Shown here piece by piece: positions 33,354 to 47,936 of a stretch of DNA of 64,000 bases (position 1 is its first letter; each line of letters opens with the position of its first letter). Where the stretch lies: the NCBI RefSeq assembly GCF_018991925.1, contig NW_024742338.1:4747594-4811593 (forward strand), given 5' to 3'. The notes beneath the pieces are model-generated. The model was not told the DNA's origin. It saw only the letters and a program-made list of their open reading frames with translations, and did not search any database. Source of the DNA: Homarus americanus (Eukaryota; Arthropoda; Malacostraca; Decapoda; Nephropidae). A program made the translations under genes and the position numbers.

Positions 33354-34884
33354 CAGTTGTACCCCACTTAACGCGGTCAATAGAACCAAGAGGGTCCCGT
33401 GTTAAGTGAAATCCGCTTTAAGTGAACAACAGAACATATGGGATTAATTCCAATAGAAACCGGCCCGACCCCCAAACTCCATTTTTTGAAGACACATAAC
33501 TATGTTGTAGTAAAAATAACATCTTAATTTTATGATGGTACATGCACACAATTAATACTTAAGAGAAATAGAGAAATACAGTCGCCAAGTTAATGTCCAT
33601 TCAAATAATGGACTCAACTCCCTCCCCCTCTCAGAGAAATTTTTGGGGAAAACCACTAAATTTTAATAAATAATACCTCAAACTAAAGTTAGGATAATAC
33701 AATTGACATTGCTGGATTCCTTGTAAGACCAGGAATATTTTGAATATAAATGTCATATATTTTGCACAAAAGATAACATAGTTACTCAGAAAATTTTTTT
33801 ATCTAAAATTTGTATGTCTAATGCAAAATATATGATGTTTATATTCAAAATGATCACCAAATTATAAGAATTCCAGCAATGTAAATTATATTCTGGCCGG
33901 GTAATTTGTATGAATTTTATGAGCTAAAACAAATATCTTCAGTTAATAAAAAAAAAAATAATCTTCACGACACTATCTGTCAATCAAAGTACCCCACCTT
34001 GCCTCCCCCCCTCTTCCAACCGCGCGGTCAGTCCCAACCCTCCCCCCCACCACCAATCATCCCTTCAAGAGAAGAGTGGGTGAAAAATTTAGATTTTAAC
34101 ATTTTGTATTAAATAATACCTCAGATTAAAGTTAGGATAATATAATTGACATTGCTGGATTCCTTGTAAGACCAGGAATATTTTGAATATAAACGTCATA
34201 TATTTTGCACAAAAGATAACATACTTACTCAGATTAAACATTTTATCTAAAAATTTTATGTCTAATGCAAAATATATGATGTTTATATTCAAAATGATCA
34301 TCAAATTATAAGAATTCCAGCAATGTAAATTATATTCTGACCGGGTAATTTGTATGAATTTTATGAGCTAAAACAAATATCTTCAGTTAATAAAAAAAAA
34401 AAATATTCTTCACGGGTAACAGATGGTCGGTCGGTCCCTCCCTCCCCCCACCCCCCACCAACCGTCCCAAGGAGATGTGTGGGAAAACCAGAATACTTAA
34501 CTTTTTTGTAATAAATAATACCTCAAACTAAAGTTAGGATAATATAATTGACATTGCTGGATTCCTTGTAAGACCAGGAATATTTTGAATATAAATGTCA
34601 TATATTTTGCACAAAAGATAACATAGTTACTCAGAGAAAAAATTTTATCTAAAATTTGTATGTCTAATGCAAAATATATGATGTTTATATTCAAAATGAT
34701 CACCAAATTATAAGAATTCCAGCAATGTAAATTATATTCTGGCCGGGTAATTTGTATGAATTTTATGAGCTAAAACAGGCAGTCAGGCAGGGTGGCGGGT
34801 GGGGCAAATCTAAAAGTAGCGTCTGGGCCGGACACTCACCGCGTATATGAAAAAATCCGTGTTAAGTGAAAAAATCAAGTATTA

Positions 34885-34886
<2 letters not shown>
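33354..34886 (-). mobile_element. non-autonomous Tigger with three foldback units (reversed)
   Basis: The left end CAGTTGTACCCCACTTAACG is preceded by TA. Three units lie reversed (about 33668-33925, 34110-34370 and 34515-34765). Then comes the leader GCGGGTGGGGCAAATCTAAA, and ACCGCGTATATG before the last bases are lost at a TA array. It is the same family as 51870-53457. Confidence 0.85.

Positions 34887-34958
<72 letters not shown>
34887..34958. repeat. (TA)n array
   Basis: TA array closing the nested cluster. hAT sequence resumes at about 34960. Confidence 0.97.
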
Positions 34959-34963
<5 letters not shown>

Positions 34964-35029
34964 GTATGGTAAAAATAAAAAAAATAAAAACATTTAACAC
35001 TTACAGATAAAATACTCCAGTCTAGCTTG

Positions 35030-37128
35030 ATCTAAATTTATTTAAAAATAAAATCCGTTCTTCTTGTTTTCTTTTGAGCGAAAAGGTCAACAACTTTCTC
35101 ATTGATGTTTGGATGACTGTTAAAGAAAATTTTCTCCGTTGAAATCATTGCAAGTGCATTAAGCCTTTCCTGATTCACAGTGCTCCTCAGAAAAGTTTTT
35201 ATTCTTTTTTAATGTTGAAAAGCAGCTTTCAGGCTCTGGTGTAGTCATAGGAATTGTCAAGAGGATTTTTATCAGTTTCATAATCTCACTAAGAACACCA
35301 TCTAGATTATTTTCCAAGATAAATTTCAGCAGGTTAATTAACCTGCAATATTCATGCATATCGGACCTACTGCAGAATACTCTTAAGTTCAGTTTCTAAT
35401 TTGTCTTTGTCAATCATGGGATATGCCTCAGTGGTCAATCGTATCTCTTGTGTAGGCAGTTTATTCCTAAGACTAGTGAAGCTTTTCTTGTTGACTAATT
35501 TAGCAGCTACTAATTGTTTAGTGAAAATATCTCTCCACTATATCAACACATAAGCAGTCACATACTTCCTTTCCTTCAGCCATGAGCGTCTTTGAAGGTT
35601 TCTCACAGTACTTCAAGTTTCTTATTTCTAAAATAGCAGCTTTGAAATTTGTTATATATTCATGTACTTTAAACACATCAATTTCTCGAGACTGCATTTG
35701 GTTGTAAATTACTTCAACGTGAGGCATGATCTGATGAAAAAGCTCCAACCATAACATGAATTTTTCATTATTCAGGTAGTGCAAAATTCCTGTTGCTTCT
35801 GAAATGGTTCGATCTGCATTTACCGTCGATTGGATTTCAGCAAGGCAGCTTTTTAAAGGTTGCAAATTTTCATGAACTTTGTTCACGGTCCGTACGTTAA
35901 AGTTCCACCTTGTAGAGGATGGGCGCGGAATGCTGACGTTCATATGCTTATTGAGAATGGATACACGTTGTGGTGATCTTGAGAAAAATGTTGGTATAGC
36001 CAAAACGTTAGAGAAAAATATTCTTGAGTCCCGCGTAATACTTGCTGCACTTCTCATTATCAGATTCAGTTGGTGCGCATAACAGTGAATGAAATGTGCA
36101 TTATTATAAACTGCTTTTATTTTTGCCTGAATGCCCCCTTTTTTGCCTTTCATGACATTTGCACCATCAAATGTCTGAGCTATCAGTTTTTGTCTATTTC
36201 CTTGAAGGATTATATCTAACTGCTCTAGAATACATTTTGATATGCCATCTGCAGTTTGATTTTCTGGAATAAAGAATCCCCAAAAACGCTCAAATATTTC
36301 TTCATTCAGCACGTACCGTAGAACAATTACCACTTGAGTGTGTTCTGAAACATCTGTTGTGTCATCAGCCATGACAGCTACAAATGAAGCTTCTTTAATC
36401 TCTTTCTTTATCTCATCATGGTATATCTGCAGCAGGCAGTCAAGTATCTCATTCTGAATAGTCTTAGAAACACCTGTGAAGACTGTACTTGTTTCTAAAT
36501 GGTTCTTTAAATCTGGGTCTAATTTAGATGCAAAATTTATTAATCCCCTAAATACACCTGGATTTACTGAATCATCTTTTTCATCATGTCCACGTAAAGG
36601 AATTTCAAAGTTTCCACAAAATGTAATGCAGTCTGTTATCTTGGATAAAATTTCACTGTTCTTGGTAACCTTCCTGTTATGCTCATTGATCGAAAGTCTA
36701 TAGGCTTCACTAAGTTTTTCTTTAATATTTTCGCTTCCTAAAAGTGATAGTGAAACCACGCTTTCAATATGTTTCTTTTATTTTTCATGTTTTTCAGTTT
36801 TTTCTTTCATTTTGCTTATATTTCTAAAGCCGTCTTTTGTCCAAGTTACATCACTTCCAATTCCAAACAACAAACACGGAAAACAAAGTAATGTATTTTT
36901 TACTTCACAACCACAGAGCCAATTTTTCCTTTGGTACCGTTCTGAATGAAAGCTACGAATATACCTCTTACTGTTGCTTATTCCTGGCTGAGATATTTGA
37001 ATATCAGGTGTGGGACGGCCTCTTGTCTTAATAGCAACTTTCTCATGAAGAGACAACTGTGAAAATTTAAGTTGTTGAAGTTCACTCACGGTCACAGAAC
37101 TTGTTTCTTGGGAAAACAAGGAGGCCAT
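35030..37128 (-). pseudogene. hAT transposase (ZMYM1/DUF4371-like), broken
   Basis: The minus-strand start is at 37128 (MASLFSQETSSVTVSELQQL). A TTF-type zinc-finger segment follows (RKNWLCGCEVKNTLLCFPCL). One in-frame TAA at 36780-36778 interrupts an otherwise continuous frame to 35518. That frame contains VAVMADDTTDVSEHTQVVIV (first catalytic region) and TFDGANVMKGKKGGIQ. It also has HFIHCYAHQLNLIM (the C..H motif of hAT RNase H-like domains) and RPSSTRWNF. After a 1-base shift at about 35520 the reading continues TKQLVAAKLVNKKSFTSLRN. After further shifts near 35380 and 35200 come EPESCFSTLKK and ERLNALAMISTEKIF, the C-terminal dimerisation region. One nonsense and about three frameshift lesions make it inactive as read. 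Confidence 0.88.
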
Positions 37129-37211
37129 GTTTAATTAATTCAAATTCTTCTACACAATAAAGTTTCTGGAAAAAACAATGAATACAAAATGTAGTCTCTG
37201 AGTATGAATCA

Positions 37212-37388
37212 TACGCATCATCCTGTGTGGTGCTTACGTGCCGTCTGCTATATCAAGAGTATTTGAATGTGATAAATTGTAGATGATGTGATATCATACA
37301 GTATGATATCACATCATCTACAATTTATCACATTCAAATACTCTTGATATAGCAGACGGCGCGTAAGCACCACACAGGATGATGCGTA
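37212..37388. repeat. 177-bp near-perfect palindrome
   Basis: Two 88-base arms around a single A at 37300 match at 87 positions (T/C difference near 37239). The outer edge is TACGCATCATCCTGTGTGGT and the centre is GATATCATAC-A-GTATGATATC. It lies within the hAT element, 84 bp upstream of the transposase start codon. A transcript across it would fold into a long hairpin, and as DNA it could form a cruciform. Confidence 0.97.
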
Positions 37389-37499
37389 AACACTACCTCC
37401 CACACTGATAACCAGATCGGCACTGTGTGATCCACAGTGCTCGCCCCCGCTTGCCTCCAGGACATGCGCTCATGCGTGAGGCAAAGCAAACGCCCGTTA

Positions 37500-37524
37500 T
37501 TGGAACTGTCGAGTAAGACAGTTC
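37500..37524. repeat. small hairpin in the hAT right subterminal region
   Basis: GGAACTGTC-GAGTAA-GACAGTTCC, about 24 bp with perfect 9-bp arms, is a possible subterminal recognition or structural site. Confidence 0.5.
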
Positions 37525-37723
37525 CACATACAGGGATTTTTGTTGTTTTCTCTGAATTAGAGGATGGCCATTGACATTAAGTTTAAGGATTATTGATAAT
37601 AGTTTTAAATATCTTGTACAAGTATAAATAAATAAACATATATGATATATTATATAATACATATATATCGGGTGAAATAGGGGGTGCTGCAGTTCCACAG
37701 TGCTTACCGACGAGCCGCCACTG

Positions 37724-37731
37724 ATCGGGAC
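37724..37731. repeat. hAT target-site duplication, right
   Basis: ATCGGGAC immediately after the right TIR. The left copy is ATCAGGAC at 25349-25356. Confidence 0.8.
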
Positions 37732-39155
37732 CTTAAGAAGTTTAAGCCAAGATGATGATTGTTTCCTAGTCGTAGAAATCTGATTTATGATGGTTAAGCA
37801 AGTTTTCTCACAAAGGGTTGGGTTTTCATTCCCTTTATGATAGAACATAATGGATTTTAGGCCCCTTTTAGGTTGAGTTTGCCTATAAGGTTGAGTAAAA
37901 ATGATTGTTACCTTGTTGTTTCTCCATTAAATGGGAGATAATCTTTAGAAAAGGAGTATCCCGTTTTGGTAACAAGTTGTGTGTATTACATGGTTCATCT
38001 TTATCCTTTCCCCTGGACAATTACAGCAAGTGCTCACCCAAGTATCAAAGCTCTCCCTTACAGTAGATGCCTCTCATTTTGCTGAGATGCTTTGTGTCGG
38101 GGAGTACATTTTGTAGTACAGTATTATACTGTATGTCTTGTCCAGTACAGTATTAGAAGAAAGCCTTTCAAATGGAGATCAGTTCCATTGTCATGAATTC
38201 ATCCCCTTGGAGTACTGTGTGTGAATGATGATTTTGTTTGTATTGCTTGACAATCATCACCCAGTTTGTATGCATTTCATCTATTCCACAGGAGGAATCA
38301 GTAGGGTTGGATGCATTTCTGTGACTGTAGTACCTGGGACCCATTTTCTTTTCTTTATTCCTTCTTTCCCATGTGCTTCAAATGGAATCAGAATTGGGAC
38401 ATTTCTGGTGTCATTATTCTACTGGCTCCACCTTAGCCCATTAGGGTTTAATTTCACCCGTTGGTCTTGCTGTATCCAAATCATTTTCCATTTCTGGGTC
38501 CAATTTTGAGTTGGAGAGGACAAGGTTTTCTGTCCATGTCTTCAATTCTTAAAACTATACTGTAGGTGTGGGTCATCCACTAACCCTCTCTTGTAGTTTG
38601 AATTGCCATACATATAGAGTGGTTAGCACATTAGCTCTCCATTTTGATAACCAATGTTCAGTTACAGGGCATGATGAGTAGTCACTGAGACATCTTTGGT
38701 TAATAACAGGATAATATCAACCCAACCCATGCAGGTTAATAGTGTTTGGGACTAGTGGTTTCAGAGCTTGGAGCCTCAGCATTTTCTTGGCAGAGAGGTT
38801 TCTACTTGATCAGCCTGGTGGAATTAAGAGGATGTGAGGCTTTTGGGAAAATGCATCCTTCATATAAAGATGGGTTGACATACAGTGTGTACTGTATTTG
38901 AAATTATCCCATCCAAATTGACTTAATGTTAATTCATTTGTCATTTCCACTGTAAAATTTGAGTAAGAAGTTTCTTTTTCATAGATTCTTCAGACTGGGA
39001 TTTACTGATCACTAAGTGAAGTCTCGAATTACTATGAAAAGAGGATTGAAAAAATTAAATTCTTTATAATGGTCTGTAAAGGACACACTTTATAACCCAG
39101 ACTCTGATTAGGATACAGTATTTACACTTCAATCAAGACAGAAGTTAACAAATCT
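37732..39155. other. unassigned sequence; possible decayed SINE near 38625-38745
   Basis: AGTGGTTAGCACATTAGCTC at about 38619-38638 resembles a tRNA-derived SINE head, but no B box is convincing. No genes are recognised. Confidence 0.3.
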
Positions 39156-39340
39156 AGTATGGTAGAGTGTGAAGGATGGTGGTCATGGTGAGAGTATGGT
39201 AGAGTGTGAAGGATGGTGGTCATGGTGAGAGTATGGTAGAGTGTGAAGGATGGTGGTCATGGTGAGAGTATGGTAGAGTGTGAAGGATGGTGGTCATGGT
39301 GAGAGTATGGTAGAGTGTGAAGGATGGTGGTCATGATGAG
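39156..39340. repeat. 37-bp minisatellite x5
   Basis: The unit AGTATGGTAGAGTGTGAAGG continuing ATGGTGGTCATGGTGAG starts at 39156, 39193, 39230, 39267 and 39304. Copies are nearly identical; the last has CATGATGAG. Confidence 0.97.
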
Positions 39341-41609
39341 AGTGTGGGATATGAACTGTAGTTAGCTTAAATTATATGACCCGTCATTCTCTGGCTGAAT
39401 GGATTAATCAACTTTTACTTTTAAATCTGCTATTAGGGAGACTATATGACTAAACTTATTTAGTGCACAACCTATACATACAACAATCTTCTTTATTTAT
39501 TTAATGTTCTAATATGATCATCATAATTCATAGCTTATCATTTTTTAAAGAAAAAAAAGAAGACAGCAAGTCCAACCCTTGGTGATGCTGCATGGAAGGA
39601 ATGAAAGTATGTAACCACTTTGCTTGATCACCCCACAAGATTATCATTAATAACATTACAATGACAATATTAACCCTTTAACCTGTGGACTTTGTTCTCC
39701 TTTTTGATGCAGTAAGACAGAAAAATACATACTGTACAGTATTTAGCAAAGTTGTCAACAAAAATATACATTACATGTTTCATTACGTGTACTGTGGTGC
39801 TGTATAGACCATTCAGAGTTGTGTGATGTGTTGTCACTTGTGTTATCTGTACCTGCTCAAGTCACCAATGGGATGATTTTTCCACCTCTGGCACTTATAT
39901 TTCGTTGTTAGTTTTGTTATTTCACTAGTTTCATCTTCACTAAATTTATTTTTGGTACAGTACTATCTTTGGAATGTTTTAAAAGCAGTTCCTTTTTTTT
40001 TTCTCTCCTGCCTCAATAGACAGAAGAATATTACTGATCAATGAGAGTCAGCGAAACCTCAGGGCAGCTGACCAGATGTGACACACCCTCTCTCTCATGG
40101 CACAAGAGTCTCACTGAGCATGTTAGTATGATGTTACAACTTACAAGGTATATATCACTACCTGGTAACTCTATAGGTTGCCATAAAAATGATTGGCTGC
40201 CATACTGGACCAAAATAAACTGTGTGTGACTCTAAATGTGAAGAAAGTGTATAGGTGTCATTGTGGCTGGGGGCAAGGTAAATTCTTTACGGAGATATGC
40301 AGTACTGTAACACAGGTTTTATAGGCTGTGACATATGAAGAATAGGCTGAGTTAAGGGTGATAGAGTACAATCTTGAGAATTCAGGAATGCTTTTATTCA
40401 TCCATGTAAGTAAGCATTTGTAGAACAGTACAATGAATTTAAATCAACTTGCTCCGTGTTATATGTCTTGAAATACAGTATCTCAGAGGAGTTCGATACA
40501 GTAATCAGTAATATCTTTCATTTTTGTCTGGGGTTGTGGATCATGAGACTGTTATGGTGCACTAGACTCTAGAGGACTCACCTACCTTGAGATACAACTT
40601 TGTGCCCTCATTAATAAAGAATGGTTCTAGTACTCTTGGAAATACTGTACCATCATTATTTCTGTGCAGTTTACTGTGTCAAATGTACACTACTTAATGC
40701 AAAAAGGCAGAAGGTTTAAACATTGTACAGTAACTAGATAGAAGGGTTTATTTACACAGACCAGTATGTATGAATTCAGACCAGAAAATAGGGAATTTCA
40801 AGGCTCTGTGTTGATCTGTACCTTTACATTTAAGGTGAAATAATTTTTTATAACTCAAGTTGACTGTGTACATATTGTATCTACTGTATCAGTGTTTTTA
40901 TAATTTTTTTTACGAAAAAATTGGAAATATATGTACAGTACAGTACAGTACAGTACAGTACAGTACAGTACTGTATGCATTATCATATTTTTTAGCAATT
41001 TTTTATTACATACCATAATGAAAATACACCAGTACTGTATACATACTTCTCTATTTGAGTTTGGGTGTTTCAATGATAATGAGCAGTACTGTATGAGTTG
41101 TACTGTATCATGATGATGATACAACAAAATAATATACTGTACATATATTGTACAGTAGGTATCTGATGAAAGAACAGCATGTTTATATTGTACATGTACA
41201 GTATTGAGATAAGGTTTTATAAAGTTTTCTACATAATTGTCAGATAATGAGATAAGTACAGTACAGTATTGTGTTATGTCATGAGCAGGTTTTATAAAAT
41301 AAATGAGAAACTTTAATAAAATAAACTGTTGCCATATAAAGTAAACTCTTGGTACTTTATAATGGTTGCTGTATATAATGGATTCCAGTTATAATGGACA
41401 CCCTAAACCTTTCGGACAAACCCTTAAGACAACAGACATGTCCGTTATCCTCGAGGAGTTGTCTGATAGTTCGTCACTGCATAAATACTGCCTGGAATAA
41501 CATCATCATATGTTGGGATGTGTTCCAGAGAAATGTGACTTGTAGTGAAATGTTTTGTAATGAGGATTTTTTTTGCATAAGAGTTAATCTAATTAGGGGT
41601 AAAGATCTA
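39341..41609. other. unassigned AT-rich sequence
   Basis: No gene is recognised. A pure (ACAGT)n run lies at about 40933-40968. Possible fragments of Tigger ends near 41338-41420 (TAATGG repeats) lack partners. Confidence 0.4.
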
Positions 41610-41720
41610 CAGTGATACCCTGTAAAAGCTCAGGATGTGTTCCTGCAGAGAGAACTTACAGCAAATCAGCTTATAATGGGGTCATTATAGCATACTGTAT
41701 AGTATTTGATATGTTCAGAA
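41610..41720 (+). mobile_element. solo Tigger-type terminus
   Basis: TA, then CAGTGATACCCTGTAAAAGC, TCAGGATGTGTTCCTGCAGA and CAGCTTATAATGG follows the Tigger end layout. No opposite end was found. Confidence 0.35.
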
Positions 41721-42432
41721 CAAAGTTATTTATTAACTTTTAGAGATACATAGTGGCTAGATTTTGCTACTTGTACACCACTTAGACAACTGAAAAGTGA
41801 ATAAACCCTGGTACATGCAGACATTATATGCTACAATAATATTTAGTAAGTGCTGATAAATACGCTACAATATTATTTACTAAGTGGTGAAGACAGATCC
41901 TCTGGTAATCACCAACCCTCTTGAGCAGTGAAAACTGTGGTGCTTGAGAGGTGGTGAGTGCTGGCAACATTGTGAGAGAGGCTAAGAATGATCAGTTGTT
42001 ACTGCTCTGTAAACAAGAGACTGGGAAAAAAATATGGCGTAATAAGTCATTTGTGGTTGAGTGTGGGATATTTTGGGGGGAAATTTATTATTTTACTATT
42101 ATATTTTATTCACCCGGCACCAAATGAACCTAAATAATATGAGAGCTTTTGTGAAATTTTATACTGTCGTTATAAAAGGATCGAGGGCTGACAAGCGCGG
42201 GAGAGTTGTCCACTCAGACCAGCCAGTACAGTACTCCCTCCCTCCTCCCCCACCATCCTCCACCACCTGTCCTCAGCTACTCGCCTAAGCATAGTTTTGT
42301 AATTTTTGTTTCGCCCTTCTTTACATGCAAACCTCCATTGTATTAGAGCAGAATAAGGTTTTCTAACTATCATTTTTTGGTGTTTAAATATTTATGTGAT
42401 CTAAATATCTGTGGTTAGATATACAGTAGTCT
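41721..42432. other. unassigned sequence
   Basis: Nothing recognised. 42181-42290 is locally GC-richer (CACTCAGACCAGCCAGTAC region) without a coding signature. Confidence 0.4.
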
Positions 42433-42840
42433 GGTGAGTCATGGCAAGGAGTGACCTAATTCAAGTGTACAAACATCTCTGGGGACACTACTCAGTCGAG
42501 TGTATGTATCCTGGAGCTGGTGGATGCCTGCCCTACAAGGGGTCACAGCTCAAGGTTGAAAAAGCCACAAGTGCAAAAAACTGTGAGGGCAAAAAATTTT
42601 TGGGAGTGAGAATTGTTAACTCTTGGAACAACTTGCCAGAGAGTGTTGTGACAGCACTGAATGTGAGCTCATTCAAGGCCAGACCTGACCAACACTGGAG
42701 CAGGTTCAGATACATTCAGGAGCCAATTCATGCCCAGTACTTGCCAACAGTGCATAACAGAGATGTGACTGACTGCCCAAGTGGCTAAAGAGCCAATCAG
42801 TGGCAAGGAGGATAAAAGTAAAGTAAAAGTATGGTATGTT
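42433..42840 (+). pseudogene. CR1/L2-like LINE 3' end
   Basis: The plus-strand frame 42441-42788 gives ARSDLIQVYKHLWG, then KKFLGVRIVNSWNNLPESVV and SSFKARPDQHWSRFRYI. These are the conserved final blocks of CR1/L2-type reverse transcriptases (RGDLI..YK, FF..R..N.WN.LP..VV, FK..LD.HW). After the stop, a short 3' end terminates in an AAAGTAAAGTAAAAGTA repeat. It is 5'-truncated, as is usual for LINE insertions, with an intact frame over the retained part. Confidence 0.8.
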
Positions 42841-43739
42841 GCCAAACCATCTGCTACTCTCAGATACAGTACACTCCTGCCACATAGAATATACCTGTAC
42901 TCTCTTAATTTGTTATATCTTTATGTTATTGTACAATATACAGAACAGAATTTTCTTTAGTCATAAGGCACACTCGCACATTGAGATGACTTTTCTCCAA
43001 ATTGGGTCTTTACTTACATATAATAGTGGCATTAGCACACAGTTGTGTTGGGGGTGACTGATGTGTTTTGGTGTGGGAGAAACTTAACACTTGTATGGTA
43101 CTTTAATTACTTATGGTTTTTTTGCTCTATATTTGATGTTTTTAACACTTTATGCATCATATTCGGATACACAGACTCGGTATAATACAGTGGATGATGC
43201 AGATGACTTATATGTGAAATAAAGGACGTACGATGGAAATTTCTTCCTCTATTTGTTAATTACATATTATGTGAAATGATATACGTATATTGGTACAACA
43301 TATGATGATGAGGCTCCCTGTACTGTTTGTAATAAAGAAAATCAGAAAAGTTGAAAATTATTGAAAAATGAGAGCGGTAAACAATCATTATCACACATTA
43401 TGCATTAAGTATCGACGGGTTTCCACCCCAAAGCTTTATGGTGAGTGTATGGTGGACGGAGAGACTTGGGTGGAACACCATTGCTAGGGCAAAAATAATA
43501 CAAGTCAGTGCACACACACAAAAAACTACTGTATCTACTTTTTAGGGTGATTCTAGTGACCTGAACAGAGGCTAGTGTGTATATATATGAACAAAATACA
43601 GTACTGTACATCAAAAATTATTCTTTTTCAACAAGGAATTTTAAGAACATAACTTATGCATTATTGGTGGATTAATGTAAAATATTTCATTATTAGAAAT
43701 GTATTTCAAATTTATACAATACTGTAATAAGTAATAAAA
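42841..43739. other. unassigned AT-rich sequence
   Basis: Nothing recognisable. Confidence 0.45.
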
Positions 43740-43883
43740 TCTCCTCCTGTTTCGAAATATCTGGTATTTCAAACCCCTTTTTACCCCCTTTAGTTTGAAA
43801 TAATTTTTGGGCAATTGGTTTTAACTGATTTTCGGCTTTAGCGAGAACGGCCTTCCTCCATTTAGTCCGTCGAGGGTTTACTG
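43740..43883 (-). mobile_element. solo Tigger-type terminus
   Basis: Read on the minus strand from 43883 it begins CAGTAAACCCTCGACGGACT, then GGCCGTTCTCGCTAAAGCCG and AAACCAATTGCCC, with TA outside (43884-43885). The partner end is missing. Confidence 0.45.
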
Positions 43884-43885
43884 TA

Positions 43886-44202
43886 TGATAAAGTACTCTT
43901 GCCATATTGTGAGATAATATTTAATAAGTACTGTACTGTAATGGTATTGCTCTAGTTATGAAAATCTGCTTTAACAAAGAGTCCAAAAACTGTATAAATT
44001 TTTTTTGAGATATGGAAGATTTTGTATTTTTTCACCACTTATCAGCTTACTATCTTACATTAATGGTAAATGTTGTGTAAGTTTTCTCAGTTTAAAAGAT
44101 GAGGGAAATGTATAGACCTTACCAGCCTCCAGTACTGTATTTCACTAAACATAGAATAAAGATGTAATACTAATTCATAGTTAGTTCTCCTATAATGTGG
44201 TA
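43886..44202. other. unassigned AT-rich sequence
   Basis: Nothing recognisable. Confidence 0.45.
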
Positions 44203-44385
44203 CAGGGGGTCCCCGTTATAAGTGGTTTTGCACTTAAGTGGTAAAAGAATTGTGTAACTCCACATAAAAAGTCCCTAATGTTAAGAGGAATTATAAGTGG
44301 TTAATAGGGACCCCCAAAAAGCCACTGATAATGAAATTATTGTACTTATAAGAATTAATAAGAATAGGGCCTATATATATATATA

Positions 44386-45560
<1,175 letters not shown>

Positions 45561-45565
45561 ACACA

Positions 45566-47239
<1,674 letters not shown>

Positions 47240-47327
<88 letters not shown>

Positions 47328-47367
47328 CATACATACATACATACATACATACATACATACACACACA
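47240..47367. repeat. (TA)n, then (CATA)n, then (CA)n
   Basis: A compound microsatellite linking the right end of one element to the left end of the next. Confidence 0.95.
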
Positions 47368-47779
47368 CAGCTACACCCCGACTTACGACGGGGTTAGGGA
47401 CCCAAATCCAGGTCGTAAGTCCGAATGGTCGTAAGTCCGACATAGATAAAAAAAAAAAAATTATTTTTTTTTTAAATAAAAAATCTACAATGAAATACAG
47501 TACAGTAAAAGTAATAAATAATGAGGAATGGATACAGTACAGTGAAAGTAATAAATAATGAGGAATGGATACAGTGTGACTGAGCACTTACCTTTAATGT
47601 AGTCAGCTGAATGCATATGGGGCCCCCATAATTTTCTAATTATACATGGAGACTACATTAACTGGAAACGTTTCGGTATAGAAAATGCGTGAGTCATTTG
47701 AAAAAAAAATTTGAAAAAAAAAAATGGTCACAACTGCGGCTGTCGTAAGTCCAAGCAGTCGTAAGTCGGGGTCTAGCTG
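47368..47779. mobile_element. short TcMar-like element with CCCCGACTTACGAC ends
   Basis: Left CAGCTACACCCCGACTTACG. Right read inward CAGCTAGACCCCGACTTACG (19 of 20). TA lies outside the right end. CGTAAGTCC repeats lie inside both ends. It contains a 37-bp direct duplication (about 47497-47570). No coding capacity. Confidence 0.8.
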
Positions 47780-47936
47780 TATATATATGAGTGTCACTTA
47801 CACTGTGATGGTCCTGCTTAGACCCTATTCTTATTAATTCTTATGGGAAATAATTCACCTTCATAAGTACAGTAGTTTCATTATCAGTGGCTTTTTTCTC
47901 GTCCCTATTAACCACTTATAACAACGACCCCTTGTA

